From contig JAFTUV010000015.1 of the NCBI GenBank assembly GCA_017466065.1, forward strand, positions 1 through 55,589: a stretch of 55,589 nt of DNA. The letters are read 5' to 3'. The stretch is from Bacteroidaceae bacterium (GTDB lineage Bacteria; Bacteroidota; Bacteroidia; Bacteroidales; Bacteroidaceae). Under the pieces are notes generated by a model that saw only the letters and a program-made list of their open reading frames with translations, searched no databases and was not told where the DNA came from. Shown one piece after another: positions 45,069 to 53,000 of this stretch. Numbering within the stretch: position 1 is the first letter of the stretch; every line of letters starts with the position of its first letter. A program made the position numbers and the translations under genes.

Positions 45069-45653
45069 ATGGATAAATTCAGTTATGGATTAGGAATGGG
45101 AATAGGTCAGAACCTGCTCTCTATGGGAGTGAAAAACCTTGAAATAGAGGATTTTGTAAAAGGCATTAAAGATGTGATTGCCTGTGGAACCACCGAAATG
45201 TCGCACACCGAAGCGCAGAAAATCGTCAGTGACCAATTCCGTAAACTTGCCGAAGAGGCCTATGCCAAAGTAAAAGAGGAGGGCGAAGCGTTCCTTGCAG
45301 CCAACAAGGCAAAAGAGGGTGTCGTTACACTCCCCAGCGGATTGCAGTATGAGGTTATAACCGAAGGCACAGGCAAGAAACCATCGGCTACCGACCGCGT
45401 GCAGTGTCACTACGAGGGAACTCTCATCGATGGCACAGTGTTCGACAGTTCCATTCGTCGTGGCGAGCCCGCCGTGTTTGGCGTCAACCAAGTCATAAGA
45501 GGCTGGGTAGAAGCCTTGCAGCTTATGAGCGAAGGCTCCAAATGGCGTTTGTATATTCCCCAAGATATGGCCTATGGTGCCAATGGCGCGGGTGAGATGA
45601 TTCCTCCTTATAGCGCACTTATCTTTGAAGTGGAGCTCATAAAGATTGTCTGA
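45069..45653 (+). CDS. FKBP-type peptidyl-prolyl isomerase, cytoplasmic
   Basis: This 194-residue protein has no signal peptide. The first 80 residues form a helical dimerisation region of the Mip/FkpA type (FSYGLGMGIGQNLLSMG), followed by the FKBP domain (about residues 90-194) with VQCHYEGTLIDGTVFDSS, FGVNQVIRGWVEAL and YIPQDMAYGANGAGEMIPP. Active-site Tyr, Asp, Phe, Val, Ile and Trp positions are intact. It probably catalyses proline isomerisation during folding. The second FKBP gene starts five bases after its stop. Confidence 0.92.
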   Translation: MDKFSYGLGMGIGQNLLSMGVKNLEIEDFVKGIKDVIACGTTEMSHTEAQKIVSDQFRKLAEEAYAKVKEEGEAFLAANKAKEGVVTLPSGLQYEVITEGTGKKPSATDRVQCHYEGTLIDGTVFDSSIRRGEPAVFGVNQVIRGWVEALQLMSEGSKWRLYIPQDMAYGANGAGEMIPPYSALIFEVELIKIV

Positions 45654-45657
45654 CTTT

Positions 45658-46476
45658 ATGAAAAGATATCTAAATCTGTTCCTATTTGCCGCGGTGGCAC
45701 TCCTTCTCTCCTGCTCGGGCGATAGATCCGGCGGAAAGGTGGTGCTCACGAGTGCTTACGATTCATTGTCCTATGCCTCGGGAATGCGTGTTTCGCGCAA
45801 TCTGCGGGCTATGGCTTTTGACGAAATGGGTATAGATTCTACAACCGTAGAACTCTTTGTTGCCGGTATTCGTGCGGCATTTCCATTGAATATAACCCCC
45901 GAGTCAAAAGCCTTTGTCTATGGAATGAGCCTTGGGGCAAGTGCAATGGAGATGTACGAAAAGACATTGTCGCAATTCGGCCGGCAAGGAATAGACGGAG
46001 TCGACCGCCATCTCTTCATCGAAGGTGTTGTTGCAGCCATTTGCGATGATAAAGCGGCTTTTGATATGCACGTAGCCACCGACTACTACAACCGCAGAAC
46101 CTATTGCGCCGAGAGCGATGCATTTATGCAGCGCAATAGCGAGCGCAGCGGGGTTGTGACATTGCCCGAAGGCTTGCAATATAAAATAGAGAAGATGGGC
46201 GACGGCCCCAAGGCAACACCATCAGGCGTAGCCTCCTGTATATATAAGGGATATTTCACCGATGGTGAGATATTTGAAACATCTGGTGGGCAGGTGGTCG
46301 ACATACCCGTTGCCGAGACAATCCCCGGCCTGTTTAAAGCCCTCACCCTTCTTCCGGCCGGAACTGTCTGCACCCTCTATGTGCCTTGGCAGCTTGGCTA
46401 TGGCCCGAGAGGTGCCGATGGAATACCTCCCTACCAAACATTGGTATTCGACCTCGAAATAGTGAACGTGAAATAA
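45658..46476 (+). CDS. FKBP-type peptidyl-prolyl isomerase, lipoprotein
   Basis: The product has about 272 residues and a lipoprotein signal with Cys19 (ALLLSC). The N-terminal half is helical and Mip-like (SYASGMRVSRNLR, FVYGMSLGASAMEMYEK), and the C-terminal half is an FKBP fold (CIYKGYFTDGEIFETS, LYVPWQLGYGPRG). Compared with the upstream copy, the active site is more divergent, for example ETSGG in place of the usual FDSS, so catalysis may be weak. The ATG at 45658 is preferred over an upstream TTG. The likely location is the periplasmic side of a membrane, where it could assist outer-membrane protein folding. Confidence 0.85.
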   Translation: MKRYLNLFLFAAVALLLSCSGDRSGGKVVLTSAYDSLSYASGMRVSRNLRAMAFDEMGIDSTTVELFVAGIRAAFPLNITPESKAFVYGMSLGASAMEMYEKTLSQFGRQGIDGVDRHLFIEGVVAAICDDKAAFDMHVATDYYNRRTYCAESDAFMQRNSERSGVVTLPEGLQYKIEKMGDGPKATPSGVASCIYKGYFTDGEIFETSGGQVVDIPVAETIPGLFKALTLLPAGTVCTLYVPWQLGYGPRGADGIPPYQTLVFDLEIVNVK

Positions 46477-46521
46477 ATCCGTCAAAAGAACAGCAACTAA
46501 CCATTAAATTAAAACACAATT

Positions 46522-46980
46522 ATGGAGTGTAAAATAGATAAACTCGATTTAAAGATTCTCAGCATCATATCAAAAGATGCCCGTATCCCCTTCCGTAACG
46601 TTGCCGAATTGTGCGGCGTGTCGCGTGCAGCCATTCATCTGCGTGTGCAGCACCTCATAGATATGGGCGTTATTTCGGGCTCCTGCTACGAAATTGAAGT
46701 GCGTCGTCTGGGCTACAAGACCTGCACCTATATAGGAATACGTTTGGAAAAAGGTTCAATGTACAAAGAGGTTGTTGAACGCTTGCGCGAAATTCCCGAG
46801 GTTGTTGAATGTTGCTACACCACAGGCCCCTATTCGATATTGGTGAAGATGTATGCTCACGACAATGAGCACCTTATGCAGTTGCTCAACGGTGCCATTC
46901 AGGATATTCCCGGAGTGGTGAGCACCGAAACAATGATTGTTCTCGACAACAGCATAAAACGCAATCTCCCTATGGAGTAA
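46522..46980 (+). CDS. Lrp/AsnC-family transcriptional regulator
   Basis: The 152-residue product has an N-terminal winged helix-turn-helix (LKILSIISKDARIPFRNVAE and SRAAIHLRVQHL, about residues 8-60) and a C-terminal RAM ligand-binding domain. Family members respond to amino acids and bind DNA as octamers. Neighbouring targets cannot be deduced; the adjacent dipeptidase fusion is a natural candidate. It lies 45 bases after the FKBP gene and is followed by a strong terminator. Confidence 0.92.
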   Translation: MECKIDKLDLKILSIISKDARIPFRNVAELCGVSRAAIHLRVQHLIDMGVISGSCYEIEVRRLGYKTCTYIGIRLEKGSMYKEVVERLREIPEVVECCYTTGPYSILVKMYAHDNEHLMQLLNGAIQDIPGVVSTETMIVLDNSIKRNLPME

Positions 46981-46988
46981 TAGACTGC

Positions 46989-47039
46989 GCAAAGAAAAGA
47001 GCCGGGCACGCTTGCGAAGTGCTTGGCTCTTTTCTTTGC
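46989..47039 (+). terminator. Strong terminator after the Lrp gene
   Basis: A 15-bp perfect stem (46989-47003 with 47025-47039) encloses a smaller GCAC/GTGC stem. The right arm reads CTTTTCTTTGC, giving a T-rich end. It begins nine bases past the Lrp stop. Confidence 0.8.
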
Positions 47040-47108
47040 ATCTTAAATGCCATTGGGCTGTCTGAATCTATAAAAAGTTGTATCTTCGCCATCGAAAATA
47101 TTTTAACG

Positions 47109-48893
47109 ATGAACGACAAATTCAATCTGCGGGCCGAATACGATGCTCTGCACGCAAAATATCCCGCCACGGTCCGTCGCCCCATAGTGGGTATTACGGC
47201 CAATTTCACCGACGAACGCAATGCTGCGCTCGCCGAGGGTTATTATCAATCGGTGATACGCGCCGGCGGTTCCCCTGTGATAATCCCCCCTTACCCGTGT
47301 CGCGACTCTCTGGCCTCCGTGCTCTCCACGCTGGATGCCCTAATCCTTTCCGGTGGTGCCGACATTGACCCCCGTTATATGGGCGAGGAACCCAACCTCT
47401 CCCTTTTGCACAAAGTAAACCCCGCACGCGACGAACAGGAACTTATGCTCACCCTTCTGGCAGTGGACTTGGGGCTGCCCATCTTGGGAATATGTCGCGG
47501 AATACAAACGCTTGCAGCCGCGCTTGGCGGCAGCGTGCATCAGGATATATATGCTGCGCTTGGCGATAATCTGCTTAATCACGACCAGAGTGAAGAGCGC
47601 GGTGTTGCCACCCATTGGGTGAATATAGAGCAGGGCAGTCGTTTGGCAACGATTTTCGGCAGTGACAGGCTTTTTGTAAACACCTTCCATCATCAGGCCG
47701 TGAGCCGTGTGCCGCAGGGCTTTGAGGTTGTTGCAACATCGCCCGACGGAGTGATTGAGGCGATTGAGGCTGTCGACGGGCGTGCAATAATCGGTGTACA
47801 ATGGCACCCCGAAACTTTTATACTGAAAGACAACAACGGCTGTATGCTGCCTCTTTTCACTTGGTTGGTGAACGAGGCGCAGCTATATGCCGCGGCAAAG
47901 AATATACACGCCAACATCATCTCACTCGATTCGCATTGCGATACACCGATGCTCTTTGGCGAAGGCTATCTGTTTGAGGAACGTAGTGCCCGTGCGCTTG
48001 TCGACCTGCATAAGATGTATGAAGGGTTGCTCGATGTTGTGACAATGGTGGCCTACATAAGGCAGGAGGCTCGCGACGAAGCCTCGTTGGTCGCAGCGAC
48101 AGCAAAAGCCGACCGCCTGCTTGACGGCATTGCCTCCCGTGTGGAAAAGAACTCCTCTTTTGCGGCAATAACCGACACCCCCTCCCTGCTGCCACGCCTT
48201 AAACGCGAAGGGAAAAAGGTGATAATGCTCGGCATTGAGAATGGTTATGCAATAGGCAAGGATATTGCCAATATAGCCCGCTATCGCCGTCAAGGAGTAA
48301 TCTATATGACCCTGTGCCACAATGGCGACAATGATATTTGCGACTCGGCGCGTGGCAACAGTGAGCACGGAGGCCTCTCCCCCTTCGGTCGCGAGGTTGT
48401 GAAGGAGATGAACCGCGTGGGTATGCTCATAGACCTCTCTCACGCAGCCGAAACAACATTTTACGACACGTTGGCGTTGAGCAGCCAACCGGTGGCCTGC
48501 TCTCACTCCTCGTGCCGCGCATTGTGCGACCATCCGCGCAATCTCACCGACGAGCAAATGCGTGCTCTTGCCGCAAAAGGCGGTGTAATTCAGGTAACAA
48601 TGTATCCCGGTTTTCTGCGTGAGGAGGATAAAGCTACGCTCGACGATTTTATGCGGCATCTGTTGCACGCGATAGATGTTGCGGGAATAGACCACGTGGG
48701 CATCGGTACCGATTTTGATGGCGACGGCAAGGTTACAGGCTGTGCCGATGCGTCGCAACTGCGTAACGTAACCCGCGAGCTGTTGCGTCGCGGTTTCTCA
48801 TTGGGGGATATTGAAAAAATATGGGGTGGTAATTGGCTGCATTTGTTGCAACGGGTTCAGCAGGGTGCAAAAGCACCTTTTCGGCACCTGTGA
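47109..48893 (+). CDS. Fused C26 gamma-glutamyl hydrolase-like amidotransferase and M19 dipeptidase
   Basis: The 594-residue protein has two enzyme modules. Residues about 20-250 form a class I glutamine amidotransferase-like peptidase C26 domain of the PuuD/gamma-glutamyl-gamma-aminobutyrate hydrolase type: nucleophile Cys129 in GICRG, and His233 and Glu235 in GVQWHPE. Residues 270-590 are a membrane dipeptidase (M19) with zinc ligands His276 and Asp278 (SHCDTP), Glu377 (GIENGY), His445 (DLSHAAE) and His466 (CSHSS), all intact. It could release and then cleave gamma-glutamyl or other dipeptides. The ATG at 47109 is preferred over the in-frame start at 47019, which lies within the terminator hairpin. 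No signal peptide is visible. Confidence 0.9.
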   Translation: MNDKFNLRAEYDALHAKYPATVRRPIVGITANFTDERNAALAEGYYQSVIRAGGSPVIIPPYPCRDSLASVLSTLDALILSGGADIDPRYMGEEPNLSLLHKVNPARDEQELMLTLLAVDLGLPILGICRGIQTLAAALGGSVHQDIYAALGDNLLNHDQSEERGVATHWVNIEQGSRLATIFGSDRLFVNTFHHQAVSRVPQGFEVVATSPDGVIEAIEAVDGRAIIGVQWHPETFILKDNNGCMLPLFTWLVNEAQLYAAAKNIHANIISLDSHCDTPMLFGEGYLFEERSARALVDLHKMYEGLLDVVTMVAYIRQEARDEASLVAATAKADRLLDGIASRVEKNSSFAAITDTPSLLPRLKREGKKVIMLGIENGYAIGKDIANIARYRRQGVIYMTLCHNGDNDICDSARGNSEHGGLSPFGREVVKEMNRVGMLIDLSHAAETTFYDTLALSSQPVACSHSSCRALCDHPRNLTDEQMRALAAKGGVIQVTMYPGFLREEDKATLDDFMRHLLHAIDVAGIDHVGIGTDFDGDGKVTGCADASQLRNVTRELLRRGFSLGDIEKIWGGNWLHLLQRVQQGAKAPFRHL

Positions 48894-48959
48894 AATGTCG
48901 TTTTTGGGGCTCAATTTGCAATAAAATTAAAAAATAGAGTAATTTTTTTTGAAAGATAG

Positions 48960-48990
48960 TTGCATATTGCCAAAAAAACAGTATCTTTGC
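48960..48990 (+). promoter_or_regulatory. Promoter of tRNA-Pro
   Basis: TTG (48960-48962), a 19-base spacer and TATCTTTGC (48982-48990) fit the Bacteroidota consensus and place transcription start about 17 bases before the tRNA. Confidence 0.7.
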
Positions 48991-49013
48991 ACTCGCAAAC
49001 AGACAAAAAGTCA

Positions 49014-49088
49014 CGGGATGTAGCTCAGTCCGGTTAGAGTACGCGTCTGGGGGGCGTGTGGTCGCTGGTTCGAATCCAGTCATCCCGA
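49014..49088 (+). tRNA. tRNA-Pro (GGG anticodon)
   Basis: A full cloverleaf can be drawn. The acceptor stem (49014-49020 with 49081-49087) reads CGGGATG/CATCCCG, the D arm is GCTC/GAGT, and the anticodon stem is 49042-49046 with 49054-49058. The anticodon GGG sits at 49049-49051, and the T arm is GCTGG/CCAGT with loop TTCGAAT. The discriminator is A at 49088. The CCA end is not encoded (ACA follows). A terminator hairpin follows directly. Confidence 0.96.
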
Positions 49089-49089
49089 C

Positions 49090-49145
49090 AGAAAGAAACA
49101 TTTGATTTACTGCATAAAGGTAGGTTGAATGTTTCTTTCTTTTTA
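49090..49145 (+). terminator. Terminator after tRNA-Pro
   Basis: AGAAAGAAACATT (49090-49102) pairs with AATGTTTCTTTCT (49128-49140), followed by TTTT. It begins two bases after the tRNA discriminator. Confidence 0.8.
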
Positions 49146-49171
49146 TCGTGTATGCAGTTTTTGGGGCTCAC

Positions 49172-49207
49172 GGCTCACCAGCAAAAGTTGGCTCACCTGC
49201 AAAAGTT
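49172..49207 (+). repeat. Two tandem copies of an 18-base element
   Basis: GGCTCACCAGCAAAAGTT (49172-49189) is repeated with one change at 49190-49207, and a degenerate third copy lies near 49231-49249. The unit occurs just after the tRNA terminator. Function unknown. Confidence 0.6.
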
Positions 49208-49292
49208 GGGGGGATTCTATAAAATATTATCGGCTCAACGTAAAAAGTGGGCAGGGTAGACAAACTGTGTAATAAAAATTTTATCATCGATT

Positions 49293-49835
49293 ATGTATTT
49301 CTTGAAATTAATTGGGCAAAATTACAAAGAAAATAAAAAAGGCTATATGGTAGTGTGGGCCCTGTTGCTTGTGCCTGTTGCACTATATTATGTTCAGGCG
49401 CACGGAACGCATTTTCACTTTGACTCTATTGTCATTTTGTATCCACTCTATGCTTCCGGTGTGATTTATTATGTGTTTACTTTATCCCGCAGAGCCAAGC
49501 AACAAAATGGAAAAACATCCTGCATATATGTTGCATTATCAGTTCTTCTCTATGTGGTAATATTTTATAAGTTTGCCTCGTGGCTCGATACAGTGTGGTT
49601 CGGGAAACCTATAATCGATATAGGTGGTGGAACATACGACTATTGTAGCTGTTCTATACGGGAAGGTTATTTTGCTCCAATGTATACACCATCCCTGATT
49701 CCTTGTACAATAATTTGGATAATCTGGCACTTCTGGTTAAAAGATAGAGACTGGCGGATTTTGCCTATTGTAATACTCGTTACTCTAATGATGCTTTTTT
49801 GCTTGTTTCTTATAAGCGCAATTGTTTTTATGTAA
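49293..49835 (+). CDS. Orphan multi-pass membrane protein, unknown
   Basis: The 180-residue product has about five hydrophobic segments: near residues 18-35, 47-67, 78-100, 125-145 and 152-178. Short loops hold a Gly/Gly/Gly-Thr-Tyr element and a CSC motif near residue 112. The gene is visibly A/T-richer than its neighbours and stands alone between the tRNA terminator and the CotH gene. No family was recognised. A phage or acquired origin is possible but not supported by any integrase or attachment repeat. Confidence 0.65.
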   Translation: MYFLKLIGQNYKENKKGYMVVWALLLVPVALYYVQAHGTHFHFDSIVILYPLYASGVIYYVFTLSRRAKQQNGKTSCIYVALSVLLYVVIFYKFASWLDTVWFGKPIIDIGGGTYDYCSCSIREGYFAPMYTPSLIPCTIIWIIWHFWLKDRDWRILPIVILVTLMMLFCLFLISAIVFM

Positions 49836-49985
49836 TGTTATTGCGCTAAATCTTTGGAACAAGAGAAAAAGAGGTGTTGTCTGTGGTGCCGTTTCAGCTC
49901 GATACATCTGTTTTTATCTTTCTCCCGAGCTTTTCCCCGTTTCGTAGTCGTCCCCGTTGCGTATATTTAAAAATATTATATATTT

Positions 49986-50017
49986 TTTGTATTTATATAA
50001 TAATTTCGTTTCTTTGC
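49986..50017 (+). promoter_or_regulatory. Candidate promoter of the CotH-family gene
   Basis: TTTG (49986-49989), a 19-base spacer and TTTCTTTGC (50009-50017). The -7 lacks the consensus A at position two, but its position and the TTTGC end fit. The leader to the start at 50092 is about 68 bases. Confidence 0.5.
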
Positions 50018-50091
50018 AAAGATATGTTGCGCTCACTCCGCAAAATGCAGAGAAGCGCAGTGCTCATAGGTTCGATAAAAAACAATGATAT

Positions 50092-53000
50092 ATGAAAAAG
50101 ATTTTTATTTTCATCACAGTGTGCATCCTTTCTCTTGCCGGCGTGTCGGCACAGGATTGGTCGGTAACTCTCAATAGCTTCTCCGGGCTTCCGGGAGTGG
50201 AAACAACAGTGACGGCCGGTTCTATCTATAAGTTTGTATCGCCTGTGTACAATTTAGGGTCAACAACCACTCAACGCCTTCGTTTGACAGTGCTCGACAC
50301 ATATACTCACGAGCAGCCCAATGGCAATAACTACTGCTTTGCATTGTCGGAACTTGCGGTTTACGACGGCGACGGCAATAAAATCACCTATGTGGCAAGT
50401 TCCAACGCCGACCACAATAATTTAAGTTGGAACACCGATGGCGATGGCATTTACGGCCTTTCCGACGACGATTATGCGACATATTTCCACTCGATGTGGG
50501 CATCCTATGGTGCAGTTGCCGACTATCACTATATCGACCTATCGCTCACCACACCCGTCTCGGTCTTCTCGCTCGAATGGGCCACCCGTGCCGGCGAGCC
50601 CAAGAATGCCCCCATAAAGGTGGGTATTACTCTTGGCACGGAATATGTGGATAATTCCACCGGCGCAGAGTTTGCTTTGGGCGATGCAGTGACAACCGTG
50701 GATGCAATATCGCAGAGCCAAGGACTATTTGTGCTGAAAAGCAATGCCGTGGAGTCGTTTACAACATCGACAGGTGTTACATATTCGGGTAGCGGGCCTG
50801 TGTATATGACCTGCGCCGAGACAGGAACAAAAACTGCAACGTTCGACAATACAGTCCAATTTATTCCGGTGGGCGACAATAAGTTCCTTGTTTATTGGCC
50901 CTCGACCGGAGTGTTCCTCAAAGATTGCGGTGCCGAGTACAATGGCCTCAACGGTTGGCAATACAGCACAAGCAATCTGGACAACGCAGCCTATGTAGGC
51001 CTTAAAGCATTGCCGTCGGGCGATTTTGAAATGTCGTATATTACCACATTCAACGACACTAACGGCGACAGCGTTGCCGACTCTCTCTTTATCGCAGGTG
51101 AGCTTCGCGACGGCCTTTATTCAAAGATGAAAACCTTTGCCTCGGAAAAGAAAGCGGCGTTGGAGAGCGGCGACTACACCCAAGGCTACTCTCTGCCGGC
51201 AGCCTTCAATTGGAGCATATATGTAGCCGAGCTTGACGAAACTACAATCTCTTCTGTCTCTATGACAATGGCGAAGATAGCGTCGTACTACCTGTCGGTG
51301 CCCGTTCGTCAGGCACAGGAGTATATGTTGGAGTATGGCAATTTCGACGGAATAGACAGCGGAACCATTATCAGCGACTTGGAGGCTGCGATAACCACTG
51401 CCGAAGAGTATATGGCCGATGGCGCAACACCCACAATGGATCAGATAAAGGCCGCCTCGGCAACACTCTCGCTCGCAACCGGAAGATATGTGGGCTTGCA
51501 GTTGGAGGTTTACGATGCTCTTGTCGACAGCATATTAGCTGCCTCGACATTCAGTTCCTACCCATACACCGCCAATACCTATCCCGAAAGTTCGCGCACA
51601 TTGCTCGAAACGGTAAAGACCACCATTGGCGATACAAAGACAAAGACCGATATTTACACTCCCGAGCAGCTCATAGCCATCTACAAGCAGATAGAACAGG
51701 ATATTGAGCGTTTTTACTCCACAAAGGTAACCTATTCGACGCTGCCCCTCACATACTCCGAGGCCGACGGCCTCCCCGGTGAAACAGCTGTTCACGGAGG
51801 CTATGCGTGGGAATCTCCGCTGATAACATTGAACACCGCAGTAACCGGCATACGCATTACGTTCACGGCAACGACAACTCCCGTCGGAACCTCGGTAGAC
51901 TCCTACAACGGTTACCCCATAGCCAGCCTTGCCGAATTTGAACTTTACGATGCCGATGGCTTTGCGGTGCCTTTGAGCGCAGCGAATTTCTCCACAAACT
52001 CACAAGAAACAAGCGAGGGCGCGATAGAGAATATATGCGACGGAGTGCTCACAAATTATTGGCACTCTATTTGGGGCAACGGAACAATGTCCCCCGAGGG
52101 CAATGTATATCTCGATGTTACTTTCCCTGCATCAATGAGCGCATTCTCGTTCACTATGTACAGCCGCAGCAACGGCAATTTTGCACCAACGACAGTGGAA
52201 GTGTCGCAGCCGGGCACAGTCGCCGAGGATGAAACCTCCTCGATGGGCGATGCCGTGTTTGTATACCTTTCCGACGGCGGCATTGATGCCTATGTCACAG
52301 AAGAGATGGACGGAGCCTACTATGTAGAGGGTGAATACACCTGCTTCCCCTTAAAGTCGGGCTCGGTATATTACTATACTGCACAGGAGTTCGACAGTAT
52401 CTCGACCGTTGCACCGCAACTTCCCTATTTTACCTCCTATAAATTCAACAATAAGTTCAATCCCAACCTGTATGTCGATGCCATTGCCGATACTATAACA
52501 GAGAATATGCAATTCTCTCTTAACTCCATAGGCAAGTGGCTCACCGCAAGTTTCCAATTGAGCGACGATGGGGCCATAGCCTATGTCGATTCGGTTCTGC
52601 AAGAGTCGAAGGTTACCCGCCAGAGCTTTGCCACTCCAAAGACATACACCGTAACCTATCCCGGCTACAACAAAGTGGGAATGGTGAAAGTTCAGGACGA
52701 AGTGTGGGAATATGTCGATGGCAACGAAACGGAGGTTGCACTTACAGCAAGTATGTTGAGCACAAACAAACCCTCGACACAAGCAAACGAGGGCGTGGGC
52801 AGCCTGCTCGATGGAAATCCCTCGACTATATTCCACTCCACTTGGGGCTCGGCCAATAATGCAACCTTGAATGTCGATGCCTTCATTGCAATAGCCCTTC
52901 CAGTGTCGCTCGAAAATTTCAAGCTCTATTATCAGTGCCGTCCGCAGAATGGTTACGCACCAATGGAATTGGAGATATATGCAAGTAACGACAGTGCCGA

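Noticed and set aside
47019..47108. Earlier in-frame start for the C26-M19 fusion
   Set aside because: It lies within the Lrp terminator hairpin and adds a non-homologous leader; ATG 47109 begins the conserved region.
49014..49145. Integration site at tRNA-Pro
   Set aside because: No second copy of the tRNA 3' end, no integrase and no phage genes were found in the window, so an island boundary cannot be supported.
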